A stretch of 62,732 bases of DNA from Akkermansia sp. (GCA_017555025.1 JAFZHC010000056.1:1-62732), one strand, 5' to 3'. Positions 44,118-54,071 are shown, counted from the stretch's first letter. Made by a program: numbers and translations. Notes: generated by a model from the letters alone, not told the origin.

Positions 44118-45338
44118 ATGGCCACCCCGCCCCGCAAGTTTGTTCCCGAACCTTTTGCCTACCACCAAGAAGTAGAGCTTACCATTGAGAACCTCTCCAA
44201 TCAGGGAGATGGCGTGGGACGCGTTGACAACTGGGTTGTCTTCGTTCCCTATACCCTGCCCGGCGAAAAGGTGCGAGCCCGAATTTACCGCAACGACAAG
44301 AACTGCTCCATGGCAGACCTTGTTGAGGTTCTTGAGCCCTCGCCTCAGCGTGTACAGCCCCTTTGCCCGGTGTTCGGTTACTGCGGCGGTTGCCAATACC
44401 AGCATTTGGATTACGCTGCCCAGCTGGAGTGGAAAACCGCTCAGGTAGCCGATCTGCTGCGACTTCAGGCCGGACTGCAACTGCCGGTGCTGCCGGCCAT
44501 TCCCTCGCCCTGCACGTACGGCTATCGCTCCAAAATCACCCCTCATTTCCACAAACCCAAGGATGCTAAGGTGGGTAACATTGGTTTCCTGAAAGCCGGT
44601 TCCCGTAGCGAAGTCTGCGATATCAAGCAGTGCCCCATCGCCATGGATGAACTCAACGCCGCACTTCCCCTCGTGCGTAAATCAGTTCATCAGGCCGCCG
44701 CTCAATATAAGCGCGGCGCTACACTCCTGATGCGAGTCAGCGAAGGCACCGTGATTACCAACAACAACGCCGTCTGCACCGAAAAAGTCGGCGACCTCAC
44801 CTTCAATTTCCTGGCCGGTGATTTCTTCCAGAACAACCCTTACATCCTGCCAGCCTTTACCGGCTATGTGGCCAAGCAAGCCTGTGCTAGTGGAGCCCGT
44901 TATCTGGTGGACGCCTATTGCGGCAGCGGTCTTTTCGCTCTGACACTTGCCCCCCATTTCGAAAAAGTGCTCGGTGTGGAAGTAAGCGAAACCAGCGCCG
45001 ACTGGGCACGAGCCAACGCCCGCAGCAATGGCATTACCCACGCCTCCTTCCTCGCTGCCAGCGCCGAAGCCATTTTCGAACAAGTGGATTTCCCTGCGGA
45101 AGAAACAGCCGTCGTTATCGACCCGCCCCGTAAAGGCTGCGATATGGTCTTCCTCAACCAGCTTTTTGCCTTTGGTCCTAAACGCGTGGTATATGTATCC
45201 TGCAATCCTGCCACTCAGATTCGAGACTTGGCAGAGTTCGACAAAGCCGGCTACAAGGTGGTAGAGGTGCAACCTTTCGACCTCTTCCCGCAGACCAAGC
45301 ATCTGGAGTGCGTGGCAACCCTGGAAAAAATGTCATGA
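44118..45338 (+). CDS. rlmD: TrmA/RumA-type 23S rRNA uracil-5-methyltransferase
   Basis: A 406-residue SAM enzyme. An N-terminal TRAM RNA-binding domain (VELTIENLSNQGDGVGR) precedes an iron-sulfur region (CPVFGYCGGCQYQHL). The methyltransferase domain has VDAYCGSGLF, DPPRKGC and VYVSCNPAT, the last with the nucleophilic Cys. It probably methylates U1939 (or U747) of 23S rRNA; which site cannot be decided, so the symbol is the closest guess. It overlaps the DtxR gene by 4 bases. Confidence 0.9.
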   Translation: MATPPRKFVPEPFAYHQEVELTIENLSNQGDGVGRVDNWVVFVPYTLPGEKVRARIYRNDKNCSMADLVEVLEPSPQRVQPLCPVFGYCGGCQYQHLDYAAQLEWKTAQVADLLRLQAGLQLPVLPAIPSPCTYGYRSKITPHFHKPKDAKVGNIGFLKAGSRSEVCDIKQCPIAMDELNAALPLVRKSVHQAAAQYKRGATLLMRVSEGTVITNNNAVCTEKVGDLTFNFLAGDFFQNNPYILPAFTGYVAKQACASGARYLVDAYCGSGLFALTLAPHFEKVLGVEVSETSADWARANARSNGITHASFLAASAEAIFEQVDFPAEETAVVIDPPRKGCDMVFLNQLFAFGPKRVVYVSCNPATQIRDLAEFDKAGYKVVEVQPFDLFPQTKHLECVATLEKMS

Positions 45339-45748
45339 CCACCAACCACGCAGAACTCAGCAAGCGCATTGGCCGTAGCGGCGAGGACTACCTCGAAGCG
45401 ATTGGGCACCTGTGCCACAAAAACGGAGCTGCCCAGGTGAGTGACATTGCCCAAATGCTCGGCGTTAAAAAGCCCAGCGTAACTGCTGCCATGCGCAAAC
45501 TGGCAGACCTCGGCCTGATTGAGTACCACCAATATGCCCCCATCACCCTCACCCGCGAGGGCGAGCGCTATGCTGAGCGCGTCATATATTCCCACACCAT
45601 CCTCCTCCGTTTCATGACGGAGGTAGCATGTCTGGCTCCGGAGCGAGCCGATGAAGCAGCCTGCCTCATGGAGCATATCCTCACATACGAGGAAATCAGT
45701 GCAATGGGTGCCCGACTCACGCCACCTGCGCTGCCGCCGTCATTCTGA
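45335..45748 (+). CDS. DtxR/MntR-family metal-dependent repressor
   Basis: A 137-residue regulator. The N-terminal winged helix (EDYLEAIGHLCHKNGAAQVSDIAQML, VKKPSVTAAMRKLADLGLIEY) is followed by the metal-binding dimerisation helices (YSHTILLRFMTE, EAACLMEHILTYEE). Asp/Glu of EDYLEA, the His of YSHT and the Glu-His of MEH match the MntR metal ligands. It has no SH3 domain, as in MntR. ATG 45335 overlaps the rlmD stop. No transporter is adjacent. Confidence 0.88.
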   Translation: MTTNHAELSKRIGRSGEDYLEAIGHLCHKNGAAQVSDIAQMLGVKKPSVTAAMRKLADLGLIEYHQYAPITLTREGERYAERVIYSHTILLRFMTEVACLAPERADEAACLMEHILTYEEISAMGARLTPPALPPSF

Positions 45749-45782
45749 ACAAAAACTGCCCGGGCTACGTCTCACCACACAC

Positions 45783-46529
45783 ATGAACCGAAACAACCTC
45801 AGCGTTACGTCATCCATCATCCTCATCAACATCATCGTTTTTGTGGTGGGCCTGGTATCCCGGCAAGAAGCCATACTGGGCATTCCGGTACCGGGGGCAG
45901 ATATTAGCGAACCGACCCTGCAGGTTATGGGCTCCTACTCCTGGTTCACCTGCTTCAGCGAGGGTGAGTTGTGGCGCCTCGTCACCTACCAGTTCCTGCA
46001 TGCTAATTTCGGTCATATCCTCTTCAACATGTGGGCTTTGTACTTCTTCGGCCCCGCGCTGGAGCATATCATGGGGCCGCGCAAATATCTGGCGTATTAC
46101 CTCAGCTGCGGCGTAGCCGGTGCCCTGTTCTCCTCACTTCTGGCAGGGCTCAACATCTACAGCTCCCTGCCGGATACCCAGCAGACCTTTCAGTATGTCA
46201 ACGCTCTGGTGCAGCAATTTACCGACTACAGCGGCGTTGTCTACCCCTGGCAGATGGTACCGATGATTGGAGCCTCAGCCGCAGTCTATGGCGTAATGGT
46301 CGCTATGGCCTTCATGTTCCCTTACGAGCGCATTTCGCTTCTGTTCCCGCCGGTTACCATGTCCATGCGCACCTTTGCCCTTATCATCATCGGCATCGCC
46401 AGCCTTACCATCCTCTTTAATCTGGACAACGCCGGCGGCGAGGCCGGTCACTTGGGTGGCATCATCATGGGCACCATTATCATGGTTATATGGAAGCTCC
46501 GCACTCTGCGCCGCCGCAACCTCTATTGA
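45783..46529 (+). CDS. Rhomboid-family intramembrane serine protease
   Basis: A 248-residue polytopic protein with about seven hydrophobic segments. The FLHANFGHILFNMWALYFFG helix carries the HxxxN-type oxyanion motif. The catalytic Ser lies in IGASAAVYG (about residue 164) and the His in EAGHLGG (about 222). It cleaves membrane proteins within their helices. An extra loop (SSLPDTQQTFQYVNALVQQF) lies between the central helices. It begins 34 bases after the DtxR gene in the same operon. Confidence 0.92.
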   Translation: MNRNNLSVTSSIILINIIVFVVGLVSRQEAILGIPVPGADISEPTLQVMGSYSWFTCFSEGELWRLVTYQFLHANFGHILFNMWALYFFGPALEHIMGPRKYLAYYLSCGVAGALFSSLLAGLNIYSSLPDTQQTFQYVNALVQQFTDYSGVVYPWQMVPMIGASAAVYGVMVAMAFMFPYERISLLFPPVTMSMRTFALIIIGIASLTILFNLDNAGGEAGHLGGIIMGTIIMVIWKLRTLRRRNLY

Positions 46530-46531
46530 TT

Positions 46532-47209
46532 ATGATCGCTCTGTTCGACATGGACGGCACGCTTTTTGCGGGCGATTCTCAGTTACGTTTCTGCCGTTGG
46601 ATTCTCAAGCGCCATAAGTGGCGGCTACTCTACCTACTAGTCGTCATTCCCTGCGGTATTCTCCGTGCACTCCGTATATTCAACACCGAGCGTATGAAGA
46701 GAGCCTTCCTCAGCTATGCGCTCGGCATGTCGACTGAGCAACTGCAGCAACATTGCCACGATTTTGTACAGCAGGAGCTCCTGCCGGCACTTTATCCCCC
46801 GGTGCTGGAAAAGCTGAAAGCCCACCAACAGGCAGGCGACATCACCGTTCTCTGCTCGGCTTCCCCTGATTGGTGGACCCGCCTGGCAGGCGCCGCCCTC
46901 GGTTTTACACACACCATCGGCACGCCGACCGTTCCCTTCAACCGCGTGCCATTCATGCCATCCATTCCTGCACCCGGCAACAACAAGGGAGCCAACAAGC
47001 TCGTACGTTTGGCGGCCATTGGCATTACCCACGCCGATGTGGGCTACACAGACAGCGCGGCCGACCTACCCATGCTGAGCATTTGTGACCATGCGGTTTT
47101 GGTTAATCCCCGCCCGGCCTTTGCAGCCAAAGTACCTCAGGCAGAGGTACTCACGCCGTCTAAAAATCTCCCTGTCGGGTTCATCCTGCGCTGTGTACTG
47201 GGGCTGTAA
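46532..47209 (+). CDS. HAD-family phosphatase (subclass IB, SerB-like)
   Basis: A 225-residue hydrolase. Motif I is FDMDGTLFAGDS (nucleophile Asp at 6), motif II VLCSASPDWW, the lysine in NNKGANK, and motif IV VGYTDSAADLPML. The helical cap is inserted after motif I, as in class IB phosphatases acting on phosphoserine or similar small phosphates; a substrate cannot be named. ATG 46532 lies two bases after the rhomboid stop. Last gene of its operon. Confidence 0.88.
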   Translation: MIALFDMDGTLFAGDSQLRFCRWILKRHKWRLLYLLVVIPCGILRALRIFNTERMKRAFLSYALGMSTEQLQQHCHDFVQQELLPALYPPVLEKLKAHQQAGDITVLCSASPDWWTRLAGAALGFTHTIGTPTVPFNRVPFMPSIPAPGNNKGANKLVRLAAIGITHADVGYTDSAADLPMLSICDHAVLVNPRPAFAAKVPQAEVLTPSKNLPVGFILRCVLGL

Positions 47210-47239
47210 CATCACCCCGTAAACGGTTTTTCTAACCTC

Positions 47240-47267
47240 TTGCCTCGGCTGACAAGTGTGCTACAGT
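47240..47267 (+). promoter_or_regulatory. Promoter of the old-yellow-enzyme gene (leaderless)
   Basis: TTGCCT (47240-47245), 16-base spacer, TACAGT (47262-47267), six bases before the ATG at 47274. Confidence 0.68.
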
Positions 47268-47273
47268 AATGGC

Positions 47274-48365
47274 ATGCACACAAATACTGCCCTAGCTCTG
47301 CGAGATATCGAAATCCTCTTCAGCCCCTTTCGGCATCGCAAAATCAACCTTACCACACGACTGGTCATGGCGCCCATGACCCGTAATTTTGCGGCGGATG
47401 GCATCCCCACCCCCGACATGGCCGACTACTACCGCCGACGTGCCGAAAATGAGCTTGGTCTCATCATCACCGAAGGAGCGGTTATCGACGACCCGGCCTC
47501 AGCTGCCGACCCCGACACACCACGCTTTTATGGTGGCGCCGCATTGAGGGGCTGGAAACACATCTGCCGCAGCGTACACACCACAGACTGTAAAATCATA
47601 CCTCAACTCTGGCATGTAGGTATGGCTCGCCCCACAGATGGCAGCGCTCCCAACCCGCAGGAGCCCCCCATCGGTCCATCCGGCATCCACCCGCAAACCC
47701 TACAGCAGGTGGCTGCCCCCATGAGCAAAAACCGCATTCACGAAGTCGTCGCCTCTTACGCCCGCGCAGCAGCCAATGCCCGCCGTCTGGGCTTTGACGG
47801 CGTTGAAATTCAGGGAGCGCACGGCTTTCTCATCGACCAATTCCTGTGGGCTGCCACCAATCACCGTACGGATGAATATGGGGGAGACCTCCCCCGCCGT
47901 GTTCGCTTTGCTACCGAAGTTGTACAAGCGGTAAGGAAGGCAGTTGGTCGGCATTTCCCGATTTTATTTCGCCTCTCGCAATGGAAAATCGAGCATTACG
48001 ATGCCTGCATAGCCCACACGCCGGAGGAACTGGCAGAAATTGTTCAGCCCCTCAGCGAGGCCGGTGTTGATATCTTTGACTGTTCCACCCGCTTCTACGA
48101 TGAACCTGCATTTGCCGGTAGCCCGCTTACCCTTGCCGGCTGGGTACGCCATATCACAGGCAAACCCACCATTGGTGTAGGTGCCGTCGGCGTAGAGCGT
48201 GCATCCGTTCTCCCCCTGCTCGAGCAGATGAACGCTCAGCAGCTAGACCTCATCGCCATCGGTCGAGCGCTGTTGGCAGATTACGCCTGGGCTCACAAAT
48301 TCCATCTTGGGCAAGAGCGCAGCATTGCCCCCTTCACCCAACATTCCCTCGGTCGTTTACTCTGA
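47274..48365 (+). CDS. NADH:flavin oxidoreductase (old yellow enzyme family)
   Basis: A 363-residue FMN-dependent TIM-barrel reductase. LVMAPMTRNFAADG, LIITEGAVID, QLWHVGMA, and FDGVEIQGAHGFLIDQFLWAATNHRTDEYGG are diagnostic for ene-reductases that act on alpha,beta-unsaturated carbonyls. The C-terminal part has TIGVGAVG and IAIGRALLAD. No Fe-S motif is present, so it is the short single-domain type. The promoter fixes the ATG at 47274 rather than the upstream GTG at 47256. Confidence 0.9.
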   Translation: MHTNTALALRDIEILFSPFRHRKINLTTRLVMAPMTRNFAADGIPTPDMADYYRRRAENELGLIITEGAVIDDPASAADPDTPRFYGGAALRGWKHICRSVHTTDCKIIPQLWHVGMARPTDGSAPNPQEPPIGPSGIHPQTLQQVAAPMSKNRIHEVVASYARAAANARRLGFDGVEIQGAHGFLIDQFLWAATNHRTDEYGGDLPRRVRFATEVVQAVRKAVGRHFPILFRLSQWKIEHYDACIAHTPEELAEIVQPLSEAGVDIFDCSTRFYDEPAFAGSPLTLAGWVRHITGKPTIGVGAVGVERASVLPLLEQMNAQQLDLIAIGRALLADYAWAHKFHLGQERSIAPFTQHSLGRLL

Positions 48366-48423
48366 CTTCAGCCTATTTCTCCCTAAAAAAGCAGAAAAAT
48401 ATCAAAAAAACGCAAAAAAAGTC

Positions 48424-48451
48424 TTGCAATCTGCGACGGGGTGTGTATAAT
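48424..48451 (+). promoter_or_regulatory. Promoter of tRNA-Gly
   Basis: TTGCAA (48424-48429), 16-base spacer, perfect TATAAT (48446-48451), about 20 bases before the mature tRNA. Confidence 0.85.
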
Positions 48452-48470
48452 TCTCCCGCACACAGCAAGC

Positions 48471-48542
48471 GCGGATGTAGCTCAGTGGTAGAGCGCAACC
48501 TTGCCAAGGTTGATGTCGTGGGTTCGAATCCCATCATCCGCT
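48471..48542 (+). tRNA. tRNA-Gly (anticodon GCC)
   Basis: Full cloverleaf: acceptor GCGGATG/CATCCGC, D arm GCTC/GAGC, anticodon stem CAACC/GGTTG with loop TTGCCAA (anticodon GCC), T arm GTGGG TTCGAAT CCCAT. The discriminator base is T and CCA is not encoded. Confidence 0.97.
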
Positions 48543-48546
48543 TCAC

Positions 48547-48575
48547 GAAAGCCCCTCAGATGAGGGGCTTTTTCG
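48547..48575 (+). terminator. Terminator of tRNA-Gly
   Basis: An 11-bp perfect stem (48548-48558 with 48561-48571) with a 2-base loop and a T run. Confidence 0.9.
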
Positions 48576-48592
48576 TATACCTGAATCGTCAC

Positions 48593-49687
48593 ATGGAAGA
48601 GAATCCGGCCTATCTGAGCACACAGCTTATCACCTATCTGGGTAATAAGCGGCGCCTGCTGCCCCTTATCGGCAAAGGCGTGGCAGAGGTTCAGAGACGC
48701 CTCGGCAAGGAACGCCTCCGCGCATTCGATGCCTTTGCCGGCTCCGGCGTCGTCAGCCGCTACCTTAAACGCTATTGCAGCCAGCTGTACAGCAATGATT
48801 TGGAAGCCTACTCAGCCGTACTCAACCGCTGTTACCTCACCAATGCGAGCGACATCAAGTCGCTGGCTCTGCCCCCCCTTCACCGTGAAGTACTGCAAAA
48901 AATAGAGCAAAATTGGGCACCCGGCCTGATTGCTGAGCTCTACGCCCCGCAAAATGATGATGAAATTCGCCCGGGTGAGCGAGTTTTTTACACACGGCGC
49001 AATGCAATCTTCCTCGATTCTGCCCGCCGAGCCATTGACAGTCTGCCACCGCAACTGCAACACTTTTTTCTGGCCCCTCTCCTTTGTGAGGCCTCGGTTC
49101 ACACCAACACCTCCGGCATCTTCAAGGGTTTTTACAAAAACAGCGCCGGCATAGGCCAGTTCGGCGGTAACGGCCGCAATGCTCTACAACGCATATTAGC
49201 CGACATTTCGCTGCCGCTGCCTATCTTCTCACGCTTTGACTGCGAGTGCCATGTACTGCAGCAGGAGGCCACCGCCGCCGCAGCCGACCTGCCGGAGCTC
49301 GATGTTGCTTACCTCGACCCGCCTTACAACCAACACCCCTACGCCTCGAATTACTTCATGCTCAATTTCATCCTCGATTACAAGAGGCCGCAGAGCATGT
49401 CGACGGTATCGGGCATTCCGCAAGGCTGGAACCACTCTCCCTACAACTCCCGCAAACAAGTAGCCGGAGCCCTGCAGGAACTGCTGCAGCGGTTACCATG
49501 CCGTTTTGTACTGCTTTCCTACAACTCCGAGGGCTTTATATCCCCCGCTGAAATGGAACAACTCCTGCGCAATGAGTGGCATATAGAAATCATGCAGCAG
49601 GACTATGCGACCTTCCGCGGCTGCCGCAACCTGCGTAACAGAGCATTGAAGGTCAAAGAATTCCTCTACCTCTTAGAACGTCGCTGA
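48593..49687 (+). CDS. Orphan adenine-N6 DNA methyltransferase (Dam/D12 class)
   Basis: A 364-residue methyltransferase. The early LGNKRRLLPLI (D12-class start) is followed by the SAM motif FDAFAGSGVVSRYL (about 45-58) and the catalytic DPPY in YLDPPYNQHPYASNYF (about 241-256). The target is probably adenine in a short site; specificity cannot be read. No restriction enzyme is adjacent, so it is an orphan methylase of regulatory or phage origin. The frame is open upstream across the tRNA-Gly gene, but MEENPAYLSTQ at 48593, after the tRNA terminator, is the sensible start. Confidence 0.88.
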   Translation: MEENPAYLSTQLITYLGNKRRLLPLIGKGVAEVQRRLGKERLRAFDAFAGSGVVSRYLKRYCSQLYSNDLEAYSAVLNRCYLTNASDIKSLALPPLHREVLQKIEQNWAPGLIAELYAPQNDDEIRPGERVFYTRRNAIFLDSARRAIDSLPPQLQHFFLAPLLCEASVHTNTSGIFKGFYKNSAGIGQFGGNGRNALQRILADISLPLPIFSRFDCECHVLQQEATAAAADLPELDVAYLDPPYNQHPYASNYFMLNFILDYKRPQSMSTVSGIPQGWNHSPYNSRKQVAGALQELLQRLPCRFVLLSYNSEGFISPAEMEQLLRNEWHIEIMQQDYATFRGCRNLRNRALKVKEFLYLLERR

Positions 49688-49858
49688 CGACCAACCCACA
49701 TGGTGCACCCGCGGCGAAGTTCATATTGTTGATGACAATAGCGCGGTACCGTGCTTACATAGAAGCGGCAAGAGCGACTGCCGTGCACCAATTCCACCGA
49801 GAACAGCCCGGCAGCACCACACGGCCCGACCCCGAACGGGTAATCACCAGCAGCCGGT

Positions 49859-49888
49859 TTGCCGCAATGACTACATTCAACATATTTA
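49859..49888 (+). promoter_or_regulatory. Possible promoter of the capsid-like gene
   Basis: TTGCCG (49859-49864), 18-base spacer, TATTTA (49883-49888), 15 bases before the ATG. Weak boxes. No gene is supported in 49688-49858. Confidence 0.4.
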
Positions 49889-49903
49889 TTTCTATTCAAT
49901 ATC

Positions 49904-50815
49904 ATGGCTGATATTACTCAGAATTATCAGATTAAGTACAGCGAGAAGTGGGGCTCATACCTGCAGCAGGAGGCCTCGAGACTCGAAAAATACGTTACCG
50001 TTGAGTCGGGGCTCTCGGGCAAAATGGTAGCCTTCGACCAATACGGGCTGCTCTCTTTCACCGAAAAGACCGACCGCTTGCAGACAACGGTACTCGACGA
50101 AGCGCCAACCACTCGCCGCGTCATTTATCCTAAAATTTACACCAAGGCCATCGGCTTTGATGAGTTCGATGCCAAGCAACTCGCCAATATCGATGTTCCC
50201 GTCAGCAAAACCATCGAAGGTCTGCGTGCGGCAGCGGGTCGCTGTATGGACAAGGTAATGCTCGACGCCTTCCTCGGTACCTGCTATGTAGGCGAAAACG
50301 GCACCGTAGCAGTCCCCTTCGATAATAATCAGATTATTGATGTCGATTACACGGAGAGCGGTTCGGCAAGCAACAGCAGCCTCACCCTGGCCAAACTGCG
50401 CAAAGCTCTGGCCATGCTGCAAAAGGCAGAGGCATGGAACGAAGAGCGCCGTGCTTACGGCGATGAACTGGTACTGGCCTGCTCCAGCAGTCAAATTGCC
50501 GCCCTGCTCCGCGAGCCCGAAGTGGGGAGCTTCGACTACAATACCGTACGCGCACTCGTTGAGGGTAAAATCGACAGTTTCCTTGGCTTCCGCATTATCC
50601 GCACAGAGCAGTTGCCCGTTGCCGAAAATGGCCAGCGCCCCTGCCTGGCCTGGGTCAAGAGCAAGGCTCAGTTCGGCCTGTGGGAGGATTTCAAGGTCAA
50701 ACTCACCGTTCGTGACGACCTCGATGAAGCGCTGCAAGTACGTGCTAAATTTGCCTGCGGCGCTACCCGCCTGCAGGAAGAAGGCTTCGTGAAGATTCTT
50801 TGCGCAGAGAATTAA
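49904..50815 (+). CDS. Lone phage major-capsid-like protein
   Basis: The 303-residue protein resembles HK97-fold capsid proteins of podovirus-like phages (the Phage_capsid_2 type). It has an N-terminal YQIKYSEKWGSYLQQEASRL helix, SGLSGKMVAFDQYG, TRRVIYPKIYTKAIGFDEFD, then RAAAGRCMDKVMLDAFLG and an LALLREPEVGSFDY-like core. No portal, terminase, protease or tail gene is nearby. Codon use resembles the host genes, suggesting long residence or domestication. It could be a prophage remnant or a repurposed shell protein. The family call rests on pattern recognition only. Confidence 0.65.
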   Translation: MADITQNYQIKYSEKWGSYLQQEASRLEKYVTVESGLSGKMVAFDQYGLLSFTEKTDRLQTTVLDEAPTTRRVIYPKIYTKAIGFDEFDAKQLANIDVPVSKTIEGLRAAAGRCMDKVMLDAFLGTCYVGENGTVAVPFDNNQIIDVDYTESGSASNSSLTLAKLRKALAMLQKAEAWNEERRAYGDELVLACSSSQIAALLREPEVGSFDYNTVRALVEGKIDSFLGFRIIRTEQLPVAENGQRPCLAWVKSKAQFGLWEDFKVKLTVRDDLDEALQVRAKFACGATRLQEEGFVKILCAEN

Positions 50816-50851
50816 TCAAAGCATAAGGCAGATTCGTACATAGACATAACG

Positions 50852-50878
50852 GCCATCCGGGAGCACTTCCCGGGTGGC
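50852..50878 (+). terminator. Probable terminator of the capsid-like gene
   Basis: An 11-bp stem with one wobble (50852-50862 with 50868-50878), weak T tract. The rest of 50879-50984 shows nothing recognisable. Confidence 0.55.
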
Positions 50879-50984
50879 TCATTGTATAAACATCATACCG
50901 CCCCGCTGCTCGTTCCCCTTGCATCAATCAACGGTCTTTCTGCCGTGTTATGAGCATTTAGAAGAGAGCAAATCAATTATTGGC

Positions 50985-51012
50985 TTGCATTCCTGTAAAA
51001 ATCAGGCATAAT
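50985..51012 (+). promoter_or_regulatory. Promoter of adk
   Basis: TTGCAT (50985-50990) in TTGGCTTGCAT, 16-base spacer, CATAAT (51007-51012). The leader is about 42 bases and lacks a Shine-Dalgarno sequence. Confidence 0.65.
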
Positions 51013-51060
51013 GAGCGCAGCCGTTGCCGCAACAGGCAGCCGCTCCATCTTAACAGACAT

Positions 51061-51714
51061 ATGAAAACGCTCAAGAGATTTGTACTTGTAGGTGCCCCCG
51101 CCTCCGGCAAGGGTACGCAGTCTAACTTCCTTTCCGAGACCTACGGCCTGAAGCCGCTGAGCACCGGTGCTCTGCTGCGTGCCGAGATCGCCGCCGGCTC
51201 TGAGCTGGGTCTGGAGGCCAAGAAGTACATGGACGCCGCCATGTTCGTACCCGATGAGGTGGTGAACGGCATCGTGGCCAAGTGGCTGGGCGAGAACAAG
51301 GATTGCGGTTGCCTGCTCGATGGCTATCCCCGCACCGTAGCTCAGGCCGAAACGCTGGATGCTAACCTGACCGCTATGGGTCTGGGTGTTGACATCGTTG
51401 TTTACCTGAACGTTGCCGCCGAGCTTATCGAGGCTCGCATGCTCAAGCGCAAGGCTTGCCCCGCTTGCGGCGAGACTACCCGCAACGGCGAGGAAGTTTG
51501 CCCCAAGTGCGGTGGCGCCATGATTGTACGTACCGACGACAATCCCGAGGCTTTCGCCAAGCGTCGTAAGGACTACGAGACCCTTACCGTACCCGTTGTA
51601 GAGCACTACCGCGCTCAGGGTAAGGTAGTTCAGATCGACGTGGTTGAAGAAGGCGAGCCCGAGGACGTATCCGCCCGCATCGCCGCTGCCGTGCGCACCT
51701 ACTGCGAGAAGTAA
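51061..51714 (+). CDS. adk: Adenylate kinase with zinc-type lid
   Basis: A 217-residue kinase that interconverts AMP+ATP and 2 ADP. The P-loop is VGAPASGKGTQ. LSTGALLR and DGYPRTVAQAE are core motifs. The lid domain holds a CPAC-x11-CPKC zinc-finger set (near 137-155), typical of Gram-positive and some other bacteria rather than E. coli. The ATG at 51061 is fixed by homology and by the promoter. A strong terminator follows. Confidence 0.96.
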   Translation: MKTLKRFVLVGAPASGKGTQSNFLSETYGLKPLSTGALLRAEIAAGSELGLEAKKYMDAAMFVPDEVVNGIVAKWLGENKDCGCLLDGYPRTVAQAETLDANLTAMGLGVDIVVYLNVAAELIEARMLKRKACPACGETTRNGEEVCPKCGGAMIVRTDDNPEAFAKRRKDYETLTVPVVEHYRAQGKVVQIDVVEEGEPEDVSARIAAAVRTYCEK

Positions 51715-51741
51715 ATCCTGTTTCTCCCCCATATTCTTTCA

Positions 51742-51775
51742 GCGAGAGCCTGCATACCGGGCTCTCGCTTTTTTT
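51742..51775 (+). terminator. Terminator of adk
   Basis: A 9-bp perfect stem (51742-51750 with 51760-51768), T7 tail. Confidence 0.9.
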
Positions 51776-51793
51776 ACTCCTGCCCAACCCAAC

Positions 51794-51855
51794 TGCGTCA
51801 TTTTGTCGCACAAGAAGACTGCGACAATTTGAGCAACCTGCGTCATTTTGTCGCA
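51794..51855 (+). promoter_or_regulatory. Three palindromic enhancer-like sites upstream of dnaK
   Basis: Sites at 51794-51810, 51820-51836 and 51839-51855 fit TGCGWCA-N3-TGTCGCA. The first and third are identical (TGCGTCATTTTGTCGCA); the middle one is TGCGACA-ATT-TGAGCAA, degenerate on the right. The nearest is centred about 95 bases upstream of the sigma54 -24 box, a normal distance for a bacterial enhancer-binding activator. Confidence 0.75.
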
Positions 51856-51941
51856 CATACTGTTATACCCACATCAGCATCATCTCTCCTTACTCATTGA
51901 TTGGTAATCTCTTTCAACTTGTGACATACACCGGGCACAGC

Positions 51942-51957
51942 TGGCACGCCATTTGCA
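51942..51957 (+). promoter_or_regulatory. Sigma54 (RpoN) promoter of dnaK-groES-groEL
   Basis: TGGCAC (51942-51947), N5, TTGCA (51953-51957): a perfect match to the -24/-12 consensus TGGCAC-N5-TTGCW. Transcription would begin near 51967, about 76 bases before dnaK. No good sigma70 promoter or CIRCE operator was found in 51776-52043. Confidence 0.8.
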
Positions 51958-52016
51958 ACAATGAGGGTAAGCAGAGGGCTCATTGCCTGAGCCCAATTCA
52001 AAAATCTCAAAAATAA

Positions 52017-53978
<1,962 letters not shown>

Positions 53979-53989
53979 TAACTTACCGC

Positions 53990-54030
53990 GCAGCTTGCGC
54001 CCGGGTGCTCAGCCCCGCAGCGCAAGCTGC
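53990..54030 (+). other. Hairpin between dnaK and groES
   Basis: An 11-bp perfect inverted repeat (53990-54000 with 54020-54030) enclosing 19 bases, without a T tract. It is not a CIRCE element by sequence. It may be an mRNA-processing or stability hairpin that sets different dnaK and groESL levels. Confidence 0.55.
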
Positions 54031-54071
54031 TCACCATACAGATTTAACCTAAAAACATACATTAATATATC

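Noticed and set aside
49666..49905. 79-codon minus-strand ORF with a CSHC motif
   Set aside because: It overlaps the capsid gene promoter region, has no promoter or relatives recognised, and composition looks random.
53990..54030. Possible CIRCE element before groES
   Set aside because: The inverted repeat has 11-bp arms and a 19-base spacer and does not contain TTAGCACTC/GAGTGCTAA.
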